A stretch of DNA of 64,000 bases from Medicago truncatula (Eukaryota > Streptophyta > Magnoliopsida > Fabales > Fabaceae). This document shows, one piece after another, positions 22,865-35,802 of this stretch. Below the pieces are notes generated by a model. The model was not told the origin of the DNA and ran no database searches. It saw nothing but the letters and a program-made list of their open reading frames with translations. Positions within the stretch are counted from its first letter, which is position 1. The number at the start of each line of letters is the position of its first letter. The DNA lies in the NCBI RefSeq assembly GCF_003473485.1, contig NC_053048.1:47985755-48049754 (forward strand), read 5' to 3'. The position numbers and the translations under genes were made by a program.

Positions 22865-23744
22865 AACGCATAGTGGCCATACTTAGCTAAAATCCTTTCA
22901 CGTCACCGTGTGGCAAACATTTCAATGTTTTGAATCTGCTATGATCCCTTTACCTTAAAAGATTTATTTTATTATCTATCTATCTCTCAAACGTTATACA
23001 AATTATTTAGCTAAAGATGCTCATTGATCCGTTGAGTTTGATGTTAGGGACAAGTGTAAATGTTATATTTACCTATATTTGAGATATTGTCATTTTTGTA
23101 GTACTAGTACGTTGTTTCGGTGTTATGTTAGGGTTCGACTTGTTGCAAGAGTGATTCCAAGTTTCCAATACTCACATTAGAGAACAAGTTTTCTTTTTTA
23201 GTTTTTGATATGCACATATAACATATGTTTTACCGGACGCTTTGAGAAAAAACACAACAATTTTCACTTGAATATTTTGCACATATATTAGTGAATAATG
23301 TATGAAATAAAACACAAGTACTAGTTAAAACAAAACATGGACATCGTAAAAATGACTATATGTTCACATGTGAATCGGTGTTTAAATTTCAGGGTGAAAT
23401 TTTAATGATGAGTGTCAAAATTCAACTCATATTAGTTTTATTTTATTTTAGTATAAATTTTAAGGTTCTTGTTGACCAGTGCTCTTAAGGTAATGGTTAA
23501 GGGATTTATAAATAGAAATTTTATCTTGAAAATATATATAAGATGTTACTTTTGATCAAGTAATGGTTAGACAACTTTTTTATTAAAACTTATTTATTTT
23601 GGATGCTTAACAAATGCCCTTGGGGCACTAGTTACATTCTCCAAATTTTAATTGAAAAAAAAGTGTATTAAAAAGTATGTTTTTAAGAGTATGTTGCTAA
23701 TGGTATTTAAATATCGACTATGGAAATTGCCATTACTTATCTAT

Positions 23745-24701
23745 TAAGTGTCTGTTTGGTTTGGCTTTTGTACATTTAGAAGCAATTCTACAACATTCTA
23801 ATATGTTTGGTTTGCCTTTTCATAATTGCTTCTATCCTCCAAAAACAATTCTCCATAAAGCTACAATTCCTAGCTTCTGACTTTTCTAGAATCAATTCTA
23901 CACCCTCAATTCCATCACTGCCCTCTTAATTGTCATCAATTACATCATTGCCCTCCTAATTATCATCAATTTCTCTAACCCTTTCTCCAACCACATCGAT
24001 TTTTTTTTACGTGAAATCTTAATTAGTATTATACTTTAAATTATTATATCAATATTTTAGTACTATGATACACATTAAATTAGTTTTGTAATAATATTTT
24101 AATACTCTATTGCACTTTAAATTCTATTATCTATTTCTAATTTTTATTTTCATGCTTTTAGTATTCTAATAACTTATATTTTAGGACTATATTGTACTTA
24201 ATTATCTTAATTTAGTAATTTCTATTTCTTTGTATTTATTTCCAGATTTGTTGTATTTTTTTCTTTTACGCTACATTTTATCATTTTTGCCAACCATCTC
24301 TATTATTATTTTCTTTAAAAAAACTATTATTATTTAACTTAAATATATTTTATCATAAAAGAACAAATATTTTGTCAAAAAAAAATTGGTTTAACGATCT
24401 ATTTATTATTTTTTAAATTAATATATAGAAAAAATTATTTATTTACATTAAATAATATATTTACATTGATCTGCACATACATTCAACTGTTATGTCCAAT
24501 TATTTTTATTTAGCTATGTCCATTTTAGTAATTATACATTCAAAAGCAATTTTGATCAAAACTATCCAAACAACATTCATTCTCTTTAATCAATTCTACG
24601 TTATCGTATTCAAACATAAATCAATTATCTTAAAATCAATTCTGATGGAATCAATTCTGTCATAATCAATTCTATCCAAAGCTGAACCAAACACACCCTA
24701 A
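23745..24701. mobile_element. TIR element, GTTTGGTT type
   Basis: The left edge (TGTCTGTTTGGTTTGGCTTT) and right edge (inward GGTGTGTTTGGTTCAGCTTT) are inverted matches. Both arms are filled with AAT(C/T)AATTCT words. The interior is AT-rich with no ORF. TTA on the left and TAA on the right do not form a clean duplication, so the superfamily is left open. Confidence 0.55.
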
Positions 24702-24957
24702 CTCATGATACAAAATTTTCAAATAGATATATAGATTTTTTGCTTTTATTGGAAAGCAGACCATTCAGCAAAAGGGGAACTGTTTATAAGATACACTAAA
24801 ATGATTGTAGCAGTGTTTTAAAAGAACTAATTTATGAGAATACAACTCCAATATCACTACCATGAATCCTTGTGAGAATCTAGCAGCGATATTACTGGAC
24901 AAGGACAAAATATCCAAACCGTCATTTTTCCATCCAAACTCAACCCCATTAACCCGT

Positions 24958-25213
24958 GGGCGCGGTTATGGTGCATAAGAAAATCTTTATGCATCCTGCA
25001 TAAATTTAGAAATGGTTTCTGTGAGTTGTACTCCAAAACCATTAAATGTACTTAATGGTTTCCAGCATACTGCATAAGGATTTTTAGCACCCTGCATAAA
25101 ATTATGCCAAAACCATTTTGCTGTGGAAATGGTTTCTGTGAGTTGTACTCGAAAACCATTTCTAAATTTATGCAGGGTACATAAGGATTTCCTTATGCAC
25201 CATAACCGCACCC
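24958..25213. mobile_element. Mutator-type MITE, 256 bp, perfect 9-bp TSD
   Basis: The ends (G/C)GGTTATGGTGCATAAG are inverted arms of about 62-70 bp. The flanks are TTAACCCGT at 24949-24957 and 25214-25222, identical over 9 bases. The interior holds two direct copies of a block with TGGTTTCTGTGAGTTGTACT. It lies about 640 bp upstream of the SIG6-like start codon. Confidence 0.88.
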
Positions 25214-25856
25214 TTAACCCGTGCCCTAGATACGTTAGTTAAACAATTAAAAATAAAATAAAAAGACAAATTTGACATTGAAAATAGCTTTTTTTTTTTA
25301 AAATTAAAAAGTATAATATACCATTTTTAAGATAACATTTTTTTTTTGACAAAAGATAACATTTTCCTTTGTTTATTGTAAATAAAATTAATTTAAAATT
25401 TAAACTTATTTTAAAATAGTTGAATATAAAAAATGATATGACATTAAATAATTAGAGAATAAATACATTTCTATGAAAAGTTGAGTATATTCAAGATGTT
25501 CACCTAAAAGAGTAGATTTACAATCACCTTGATAACTCGTGGGGTTCATTCCCAAAACACAATTGCAAAATTGGGGCTCGACATTCATTGTGGGCTTTAG
25601 AACCCGATCTGTGCACTGAGTGACCCAGTTTCATTCTAATATAATCTAATTAGATTGAGAAATGGAAAGAATATCTTTCTTTTTCTTCTCTGAAGAAGTT
25701 GAGGTTGAGCGTTAAAGTGTGGAAAACAAAACCTTTTTTTTTTGTTATCCATCTGATACCTCCTTATTCTTCGGAAAGTACAAAGTAGAGAAAAACATAC
25801 ACATACACATACATAGTTGTATCTAACTACTAAGGAAGGAAGTGAAGAACAACACT

Positions 25857-28800
25857 ATGTTTTCTCCGTCTACACCATTCCCTTCTAGAATTCTTCCTTC
25901 CCCTTCAGGTACTGTACTGTTGTTTATGCTTATGTTGTTATTCTAATTCTGTTTAATTCAAGATATTTTGTGCAGTTATGATGCCTCCTCATGACCAAGC
26001 TGCTCCTGCACTTTCTTCTTGGCCTACTACTTTTCCTACCTCCGTTCTTTTACAAGAGCATCGCGATGAGTATAAGCCGCTACTTCATACGTGTAATGAA
26101 GACAACAAACCACCCCAGGTTCACATTTTTACTTGTAAAGAAGACAGTGTAATGTTCAATGTTCTTTTTATCTTTTCTTTCTACATTATCAATTTATCTA
26201 CTATTTAGGCAACCTTAAACACAAGGGTAACAGATATGACCTCTATTTGTGAGAAAATCATTACCGGCGATGGCGATGGCGATGGCCATGTTGATGTGTC
26301 CGTGCATAACTGTATGCATCAGTTGCATCTTCGGTGTCATTTACAGAACTTGTAAGATATATTTGATTAGCACTCATGCTTGCACAACCAAAGTTGTCTC
26401 TTTAATAGATTTTGTATATTGATTACTACAGATTGGCTTCTTCACCTGAAGAGGATTTTGTTTCTTCTTCTTCTTCTTCTTCTTCTTCTTCAACTATGCT
26501 GCCTGCTGATGGTTTCCAATGGGATGCACTTACTCTTGCTAAGCAAGCTCTATCAGCCTCAAAACAAGCCGCTGCAGTTGCTCAAGAGTTGAAATTGGTT
26601 AAAATTGACGATGATGATTCACTACCTCTTGGGTTAGTTCTAGCTTTGGCATCCTTGATTTGGCTTTTTATCTGTTTATATGTTATTTTGTTGAGAATCA
26701 TGCCTAAAATTTGCGATTCAGACTGGCCGACTCTTCACTTGGAAAGAACAAAATCGTGAGGTCAATACGGCTTAAAGAAAGACGATCTAAACAGAGAAAA
26801 GTGTCTAACTCAAAAGTTCTCGATGACGAAATGTACCTTACTAAAAAGTCCAATGTACAAAGAAGGTTACGTTTAGAGAAAAAGTTGAAAGAAGGACTTG
26901 ACGGAAACCATGCTCTGCGCTTGTTCTTATGGAGTCCTGAAACAAAGCAACTTTTGAGCATTGAAGAAGAATCTCAATTGATTGCTCAAATACAGGTGTC
27001 ACTCAGAATTCCATATTTCATTAAAATGTTTTGTTGGTTCAATTAAGGATCTTCTTTGCCATAATTTGTTATATGCAACAGGATTTATTTAAATTGAAAG
27101 AAACAAAGATCAAACTTCAGTCTCATTTTGGAAGGGAACCAACTTTGGCTGAATGGGCAGATGGTGTGGGCCTTAGCTGTCGTGACCTTCAGAAACGACT
27201 TCATTGTGGTAACAGAAGCAAAGATAAACTGATTCATGCCAACTTACGCCTGGTAGTTCACATTGCTAAATATTACCAGGGGCGTGGTCTCAGCCTTCAG
27301 GACTTATTGCAGGTATCGTCACTACCAATGGCTGTTTAAATTATTTCTAAACAAAGAAAAACCTCAAGATAAATGTTTGGCTAAAGTTGGAGCTGCAGTT
27401 GTAGGAGAAAATCTTCTGTGAAATGATCTCTATTATTTATTTTTTTAGAACTGTTGCAGTAATTATCTTAATGGCGTGATTAACAACTACATCTTTAACA
27501 TTCATTTTCTGATGGTAATATCATAGGAGGGAAGTATGGGCCTTATGAGGAGTGTCGAAAAGTTCAAACCCCAAGCTGGTTGCCGGTTCAGTACTTATGC
27601 TTACTGGTGGATAAGGCAAACAATAAGGAGGGCCTTATTTCTGCATTCCAAAACAATTCGTCTGCCGGTAAAACCAATCTGTTCATTTCCTTAACTAGTT
27701 TTCTAAAATCTTGGGTTTGTTTACTTTCTAAAAGTGTTGTTCAGTTTTCATTTTTTAAAATTTGTCTTCGTTTTAAATTGCTAGGAAAGAGGGTGAAATT
27801 CTCATGTAATGAACAACTGTGATAGAGAAAAGATGGAAGGCAAGATAAGAATAATGTATTTTTAGAACAATGAGTACAGTGTTTTAAATAATTGTAGAAG
27901 AAAATATTAAATCTATGTTTGTTAGTTGAAGGGGAAATGAAAACAAGAAACATGAGAAGTAAATGGGTCCCAAGCTTTTCTCATTTTGAAGTGTGGATTG
28001 TCGGTAGACATGAAATTGTTGTATATGGACATCCAATAAAATAACTACCATTGCATTAATTTCTTTTTAATATGTTATTTGTAATAAAGCAAACATCGAT
28101 TCTATTTCTGTAACATGGTATCAGCATATTATTTTCAGGAGAATTTCTACGCCCTTTTGGGCAAGATTGCGGAAGCAAAGAAATCATACATTAAAGAAGG
28201 AAATCTTCACCCCACCAAAGAAGAAATAGCAAAGCGAGTAGGAATTACAGTAGATAGGTTGGAAATGTTGCTATTTTCTACAAGAACTCCACTTTCGATG
28301 GAGCGAGCTGTATGGGCAGACTCGGACACAACTTTCCAGGTAGGGCCTTTTAAGTAAATATCAATTTTTCCCTGCAATGATGTCACTTACTAGATCTAAA
28401 AATTGAAAACAGTGAAAAGGAAACATATGTATTGATATAGATTGTTTAGAGCAGCTGAATGTTGTTCAACTCCCCATTTTGTACTGGTGAGTGGCGAGTG
28501 TCTATACCGAGTTTTTTGCTTGCGCTGATAACTGTTTAAACATATTCGAGGATATCTAATTTCAAAAAAGCCAAAATGTAATTGACTACAAGAACCATCT
28601 CAAATTTGCACAAGTATTAAGTTCTGTTGTGGGTGATGGAAAGCAACAATCAGCAGCAGCCAAAAGTTTCTTTTTTAATGGTATGAGGGAGATGCTAGAT
28701 CATATTCCAACAATTTATATTAGATAAACCTGGGAAGCATAACATACTACCATAAACACAAGGGTATCAAGCAAACTGAGTAAACTAGTTAAACAAAGCC

Positions 28801-30205
28801 AGGTGGTTTGGTTTTGATTTGGTTTCATTCATCATTCTTTTGGTTTAGTATTTTGGGAGTAGCTGAACCAAATCATATATTTAAGTATGTTTCTCTCTTA
28901 ACCATATATATACATTGTATAGGTATTAAGTCTTGTGAAATGCGATGTTGGTCTTGTTTAAGGTTGATCCTCAGGTTAAACTAGATTAAATCATCAACAA
29001 AACCTACTAAATATGCATGTGGCAGTGATTGGACTCAAGTCGCACAACTCTATTTTGTTCCTTACAGAAGTTGGATCATTTAAGTATTGACCTGTTAATA
29101 TGCACCTCTTTATGGTATGCCTGTTTTTGCAAGTGACGGAGTGTTGGGAGATAAAATGGCAGCACGAAAGTAAACTCAATATAACAGATGAGAATATTGC
29201 ACTGTATGTGTTGAAATACTGAAAAGAGATAGGATTACGGATGGCAACATTAGAGAGAGTCGGGGTCGCACTTATCGTAGAAAAGATGCTTGAATCTCGA
29301 CTTAGGTGGTTTGGGCTATGTGAACTAGACCTGTAAATTTATGTAATAGAGAGAGTAGATCAAATATAGGGTAACCCATTCGTTAGACATAGCAAGACCT
29401 AGAAAAACTAACTGTTGGAGAAACTATCTAAGAAAGTGATAGATCTTTGATAGATGAATAGGAATAGATAGAATTATGGAGATGGTACTTGAATTATTAT
29501 TGAACTTCTCTGGATAACTTTCCAACAGAGTGGTTACACAACAGGGGAATTACAACATGATGTAAACATAATTAATAAATTAACTGCTGCAATTTAACAA
29601 TTCCTCTAGAAATTAGAGAGCCTAGTCTCTCCCAGGGTAATCCAACATAAAGAATCGAATCGTAGTAAACGTTCATCCTTATTCTATTTAATACATGTAA
29701 GTGAACTATATTAGGCCTTGTTTATTGGGCCTGCTAGAGATATGATCCATGGTAGAGCAAGTGTATGATGAGTCCATGACACAGTTTGATCTTTGTAACC
29801 GACCTCACATACGGGTATAATGCTTGCTTGTCGTTATTGCTTAGATACTACTAACAGGCTAAGATTCTTTTGTATTATGAATGTTCCAAATTGACCAAAA
29901 CCTTATTATAATTTCAGGAGATTACTGCAGACTCATCAATTGAGATCCCAAATGTATGTGTTGCAAAACAACTAATGAGGAGCCATGTACGCAACCTCCT
30001 AGGTATTTTGCCTCCAAAAGAAAGGAAGGTACTCAGGCTAAGATTTGGTATTGAAGATGGTTATGAGAAATCTTTGACAGAAATTGGCAAGGTGTTGGGT
30101 GTGTGTAAGGAGAGGGTCAGACAATTGGAGAGCCAAGCGTTGAACAAGCTCAAGCAGTGCCTTGTTAGTCAACAACTTGATGCATATGTAGACTTAATAG
30201 TATAG
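25857..30205 (+). CDS. SIG6: Plastid RNA polymerase sigma factor, SIG6-like, 557 aa
   Basis: Sigma-70 factor that directs the plastid-encoded RNA polymerase; SIG6 acts early in chloroplast development (known for Arabidopsis). Exons 25857-25908, 25976-26118, 26209-26351, 26432-26632, 26722-26995, 27082-27312, 27527-27667, 28139-28339 and 29918-30205 join in phase. Seen: Ser/Pro-rich N-terminus fitting a transit peptide, with VMMPPHDQ and [14 protein letters not shown] as in SIG6; poly-Ser run; region 1.2 (about 244-271); region 2 with [34 protein letters not shown] and [14 protein letters not shown] (-10 recognition and melting); region 3 (about 396-462, [10 protein letters not shown]); region 4 helix-turn-helix [20 protein letters not shown]; ending AYVDLIV. 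The best match from memory of the family is SIG6 rather than SIG1-5. Intron 8 (1578 nt) carries a LINE scar. Confidence 0.93.
26461..26489 (+). repeat. (TTC)n microsatellite coding poly-Ser in SIG6-like exon 4
   Basis: About nine TTC/CTT triplets read in frame as a run of ten Ser, just before a conserved block. Length changes here would stay in frame. A second triplet-type run, (GATGGC)3 at 26270-26287, codes Asp-Gly repeats in exon 3. Confidence 0.85.
29229..29460 (+). pseudogene. LINE reverse-transcriptase C-terminal scar in SIG6-like intron 8
   Basis: One frame reads [19 protein letters not shown], then after stops and shifts RVDQI and KKVIDL. In plant LINE-type reverse transcriptases the usual order is [20 protein letters not shown], then K-DLE. 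Several stops show it is a decayed fragment. It does not overlap any exon. Confidence 0.55.
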
Positions 30206-33067
30206 TTGATCAATAGCATACACCAAGGTTGAGCAATTATATTGATTATCGTATATATATATATCATATTTTAGATTATGAATATGTGATAATAATTTTG
30301 ATATTCATAAGTATATATTTGATAGAAAATGTGATACATTACTCGAAAAATATACATTACTCGAAAAATAAGGTGATAAAATGAAATATCAATTAATTTT
30401 TGAGTTATATAAATTTGACTAACCTAGAAGAAATACGAGTATGTTTGAATTGGCTTATTTGAGTGTATCTTTTGACAAGCTCTAATGGAACTATTTGGGA
30501 GACCTTAAGAAAATAATTTATGGCATGTTTATATGCAGTTAGTATTTTAATAAACTGTGAAGCTCTCCATAATAGTCTTTAAAAACGATTTATAGTTCAT
30601 ATGAAAAAAGGTTGATTTTACTTGATTTTTGTTACAAAAATAGCTTATACATAAGCATTTATATGAAAACGATTTATAGTTTATGCTATAAGCCTTTAAT
30701 AAAGCTATTTACACAAGCACGGCAGTAATCAAATAACCTATACACAAGCATGAAAATACATTGTTACAGTATTTGCTTATTTGCTTATCTCTTCAATTCT
30801 TATTTACCATACTCTTACAAATATATATGTGATAGAATTTTTTTGAACAAATATACGTGATAGAGTTTAAGTTATACTAGACTTGTCTAAATTTCTATAA
30901 GGTAATCAAATGACATATACACAATTAATATCATGTCTTCTAGATTTATGAATGTTATGTTTACGAAGATTGATTTTGTCATCCAAAAAGATCTAATGAA
31001 GTAGTTTGTTATATGCCTACCTTCTATTTATATGTATGTAATTCTTGATATATATATATATATATATAATCTCTATCCATGTAGAAAAAAAAGTCAAAAG
31101 AAAGGTAAAAGTGGTTTACAAATATCATTGTTTTGTTTATTCTCTTGTATCTTTAACCATAAAATTGACAACCGTTAAAATATCATGACCATACAATTTT
31201 GATCGGACAGCTTAGATGCTTTACAGCACCCTGTTGTTAGAGCAGGAAATCTGCTTCCCTAACCTTATCATCCTTAAAAGGAAATTTATACATCTTTTCA
31301 AACCAAGGCACTAAAAAGCTCATAGTATTAATTGGATTATTCTACATGTAGGGCCCTCGTAAAAGTGGTATTTTCAAACCTAAAAAAGGCTATTCAACTT
31401 CAAGACAAGCTTCTTGTCAATAAAAAAACTTCAAGAGAGGCTAAGCACTAAACACACATGATAGGTCCTATGAAGAAGACATCAAATTTTGCATGTGACT
31501 TTCTTGTAAGTCCACCTTCCTATTATCTTTGGCAAAAACATTATGGTTCATGCCAACATTAATGTCACTTATTAATGATTCAAAACTACAAATGATTGAT
31601 AAATTTTATGTTGAAAAAATTACTTTTTGTTGTTTCAATGTGTTGAATGCACAATTTCTAAAGTAAAGTTTTCATTTTAAATTTTTTATCAAGTGTCCTT
31701 GCTAACATTTCCCAAACATTATTAGATTCCATAATTTGGGATATGGCTATCAACTTGTGTCCACATCACCAAGCTCTTCAAATTTTGCTTTATTATCATC
31801 ACACTGACCCCAAATGAACCTATAATTGAGTTCATCAAACATAAAGTTTCTCTCAATTTTAATTCATATTCTCAAATAAGTAGAAGAGGAATCTTAAAAT
31901 GCCAAAAGATGAAATAGTTGAGCACGCGGGAGACATTATGTGACTAATGACCCGGACATTACATATGTATCCTAATTCATCAAGGAAATTTCATGTCATT
32001 GTTTCCATAGAAACAATAATGCAACTAACTAGAAGAAAAAGTTAAACCCCATTATGCTTATATCTACTAGATTTTAACAACAAAAAACAATTCTTAAGGG
32101 ATCAAGTAGGAACCATAAATATGCAGTTTCCACCAGCCTTGTCCATCTTATTGCACATATGAGGCATTTACATTTGATGGGCCAGTATTTGTATCCTTCT
32201 AAGTAGGCAAATGAGTAAGTACTGAATGAAACATTAGCTTTTAATCCCAAAATTCTTTCTCACTCTTAAAATAAGAGATAAGTTATTGTCCAATTTTTTT
32301 TATCATTATTTCCTTGTCTTTTTTTTTTCTTTCTATGGACATTATATCCTTATCTTGTGCATCTAATATTTAGAAGAATTTAATTTTTTTTTAGTGTAAA
32401 ACTAGCATGGAAGACATCATTACGATAACTAACACATCAATCAACTATGTTGGTACCCCGCCTACCATCTATCATCAACAACACACTAATAATATATTAT
32501 ATAAATAAAGAAAAAAGAACAAAAAGGCGAGGGGAGACGAAACCAAAACTCTAGCCTTTGAAACCAAAACTTTGGAAGAATTAATCCCTTCCAATGAAAG
32601 TCATCCTAATAACAAATGGACCAATGTCCCACCAATAATAGTCTAGAAAAGAAATTTCATAAGAAGTGATTTTATTGACACCGCCAACCTAAAGAATTTT
32701 ATAATAACAACTCTTAACTTTAATCATAAGTACTTTTAAATTCACAAATGTGATATGTTATTTTTTTTTTTTGACGGTGTACAACTTTTTTACACTATCA
32801 ATATTAAATTCCATTTAGAAAGAAGATTTCAACACAAATTGAATAGTACAATGATAATTTCTCTTTCTAACTTCCACCAAAAAAAATATACCTTAGCATT
32901 GGATGAAATTGAATTAGTACTACCTAGGAGTGGTAAAATTTGATATTTGGCAAACCTAGGCCCATTCTATTTTCATACGTTTCTGACAACTGGTGATTTT
33001 TCAATAGTAACAGTCCATACTTGATCTAGAAGTGTACTACCATAGATAAAATTTTCTTCTTTGCTTC
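30206..33067. other. Intergenic region between SIG6-like and RTFL-like genes
   Basis: 2.9 kb, AT-rich. Holds (AT)n runs near 30252-30265 and 31050-31069, and a dispersed repeat (30530-30725) built on CTTATACATAAGCA and ACGATTTATAGTT words that is related to 53320-53480. No exon or RNA gene recognised. Confidence 0.5.
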
Positions 33068-33083
33068 TATATATATATAAATA
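33068..33083 (+). promoter_or_regulatory. TATA box of the RTFL-like gene
   Basis: TATATATATAAATA lies about 85-98 nt upstream of the RTFL start codon and 25-40 nt upstream of the first upstream ATG at 33108, so transcription would start roughly at 33100. Position and match are good; no experimental support. Confidence 0.55.
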
Positions 33084-33107
33084 CCTATAGTGGAACCTGA
33101 AGCTACC

Positions 33108-33185
33108 ATGCTTCTTCCACTTTCTACCACTAGATTCACTGCTATATGCCAGAAGAATATCATTCATGGCAGTAAAGGAAATTAG
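33108..33185 (+). other. Upstream ORF overlapping the RTFL-like start codon
   Basis: ATG at 33108 (ACC before it, so A at -3) opens a 25-codon frame starting MLLPLSTTRF and ending at TAG 33183-33185. It overlaps the RTFL ATG at 33166 in a different frame (+1). If the transcript begins at or before 33107, most scanning ribosomes could be diverted past the main start. Confidence 0.5.
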
Positions 33186-33360
33186 CAGCACAAGGAACCA
33201 AAATAGTACTCATCAGCATCAAGAACAAGAAGGGTGTGATCCGTGCAAGTCTTTTGGCCAAAAGTGTAGTCACTTGGTCAAGAAACAGCGTGCAAAATTC
33301 TACATTCTTCGCCGTTGCATCGCCATGCTTTTGTGTCATCATGAGCGTTCTGAGCATTGA
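33166..33360 (+). CDS. ROTUNDIFOLIA-like / DEVIL small peptide, 64 aa
   Basis: A member of the DVL/RTFL family: small plant peptides at the plasma membrane whose over-expression limits cell proliferation along organ axes (known in Arabidopsis). The conserved RTF domain is at the C-terminus: CSHLVKKQRAKFYILRRC then IAMLLCHHE. The N-terminal 30 residues are polar and variable (Gln/His-rich), as usual. Single exon. The main ATG has a weak -3 (T) but a good +4 (G), and an upstream ATG with A at -3 overlaps it. The frame is intact and the length (64 aa) is within the family's 40-150 range. The nearest neighbours are SIG6-like on the left and repeats on the right. Confidence 0.88.
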   Translation: MAVKEISSTRNQNSTHQHQEQEGCDPCKSFGQKCSHLVKKQRAKFYILRRCIAMLLCHHERSEH

Positions 33361-34680
33361 GAAGCAAACCAAGGTAGATGCAAGAAGTTAAGATTAAGAC
33401 TAATTAATTTAAGAGCTAGGAGATTAATGTTGCATTATTATCTTTTTATTTATTTTATTTTGTATTATTATTATTATAAGGTTGTAACATAATGAGGGTA
33501 TTATGTCATACTGGAAATTGTTGGTTTATAATTTTTGTTATAGGATTTGCATTTATGTGTAAATTACATGCAGCTGCTAACATGTGAAAGAGATTAGATC
33601 TGTTTCAATTTTCACAACTATTGAGTAGATCTTCTTTTTCAGATGCTATAAGTATGTCTTTGAAACTCACACTAATGTCATTTTCTTTTATTATCTTATG
33701 CTTTTCTTCTTATTTTCTTATTATTTTTCTTTCGGTTCATCACATGGTAAGTTGAAATTATCCATGAGATTCTTTATACTCCATTTTCAGATTTATGTGC
33801 ATAAATTAATTAGTTTTATACATAATCATTGTTTCTTTTTATTCCCACAAAGACCTCTTCCTCTGAAGAGGTTTGCAATTAATTTGTGTTCTATTTTATT
33901 TCTTGCTTCTCGGTTATTCTGATTTGGTTTTTTTTCTTAGACATAGTTCTCATGGAAAATAAATATGTAATTTATTATTCTAAGTTAATCATTTTAATAA
34001 TGTTAATATTTCTCAACTCTATTTTCTTGGTGACACTATTGCAAGTATATGCATAAATACCAACTAATTTAACACCCAAGAAGGATGAAACCATGTGGCT
34101 ACTGAAATTTTCATTCAACTGCCAAGCTTTTGAACAATGTGAAAAATTAATTAAAACTAACTTTATTAAATAAATAAATAAATAGTTTCTACTTGCTGAT
34201 ACAGGGTAAGAAGGAGGCATAAGATAGCACATATAGTATTTATTGATAAACAATCAAACATCCCACACATCTTCAAAATCTAATATGATTAATCATTTTT
34301 CATAACAATGGTCCTAGTGCTAAGGAAACATGAGACAAGATCAAGCCTCATTTTAAATTTATTTTTTTGGGTCCATAGTCACATATATCCCATTATATAT
34401 CTTTAAAAAAATCTTATAATATTTTGTGTCTTTAAATTCCACAGACTCTTTGTTAAATGTTTCGATCCAACCAACAAACAAAATTCAACATCATATCAAG
34501 CTCAGATTAATAAAATAATTTGTTGTGTAGTAATAATGTACTACTACATCACACACTCCCTAGTCCCCACCTATTAATAAAATTTTAATTATTATCAACA
34601 AAAAACACTAGACATGCATTAATTGATGAGCAAATAAAGACAAGCTTCTTTAGTAACAGCAATATTAAAATATAGACTTT
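33361..34680. other. Downstream region of the RTFL-like gene
   Basis: AT-rich, with T-rich stretches and no exon recognised. Includes the likely 3' UTR of the RTFL gene and ends at the TIR element that begins near 34681. Confidence 0.5.
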
Positions 34681-35086
34681 TATATGTGTTTAGTCCTTTA
34701 AATATGGGTCATTTAAAAAATTGTCTCTGTATATTCCTTAATCCACGCATTTGGTCCTCCCAAAATTAAATCATTTAAAATTTGGTCCCTCCCACTTAAT
34801 CACTGCCACGTTACTATATTAGCTGATGTGGCACTCAGCAAAGTTTGGTGTGAAGTGACAAAAATACCCTTAAGTAATTCCGCTTCCCTCTGATGGAAGG
34901 AGAGATATTTTTGTCACTTCACGCCAAACTTTGCAATTAAGTGGGGAGAGGGACCAAAAAAATTTTTAAGAAAAGAGAGGAACCAAATTTTAAATGATTA
35001 TATTTTGGGAGGGAAAAATGCTAAGATCAAGAAATGTAAGGACCATTTTTTAAATGACCCCTATTTGCATAGGCTAAACACATATA
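34681..35086. mobile_element. TIR element, TATATGTGTTTAG type
   Basis: Inverted ends TATATGTGTTTAG (right arm read inward is the same), followed in both arms by GGGTCATTTAAAAAATxGTC and AATxATTTAAAATTTGGTxC. The arms are about 110-150 bp and diverged. No clear target duplication was found. Noncoding. Confidence 0.65.
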
Positions 35087-35802
35087 GAAGCTTTAAATAT
35101 ATAGGTGTATTGGTTTTATTCGATTTTACGTATGTGAAATTATGTTAATCCAAAGCATATGGTTGGTCAAATATGGGGAGAGATGGGAAAGAATGAGTCA
35201 GCATGAAAAATGAATGCTTTTATATGTGTGGTTGCTTTCTCAAATCATTAGCTTTTTTTTATTGTTTTGTACAAGAGAACTTCTGTTCATCTTCACGTCT
35301 TGAAAGCGATACTGTTTCTTCATCCACCGTGAAACTTCCAAGAAATTAACTAATTAACCTTGATCAATATTCAAAGATGATGGAACATTTGTTGTGTAGT
35401 AATTGTCAGTTAAAAATCTAACATATATAGTTCCTAAAAATGATAGTCCAAGGTGATAGTCCAAAGTGATAATCTCTTAGATTCCTCTCCCATGCATGAC
35501 CCAACAAAATTAACATTTTTACAAGAGAGTGGATTTTAGGAAATGCTAGGACAGAATATGGGAGATATATCTTTAGCCTTATATTATGCACTTATAGCAA
35601 CTCCAACATGAGGTGCTCAATGATTTGATGAAATTTAAAATATTTTGGTGAAGGTATATATTCTCAACTCCAGTTAAACTTCTGGCTCTTCTAGAAATTA
35701 TCTTCATTGTTAAACATTGGAGTTCTTAAGGGTTTAAGCTAATGTACACTAAGCAAGAGTTAATTAATTATTTTCTCCATATACGTGAATAGAATAAAAC
35801 TA

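Noticed and set aside
23745-24701. PIF/Harbinger assignment for this TIR element
   Set aside because: Flanks are TTA and TAA rather than an identical trinucleotide, so the superfamily is left open.
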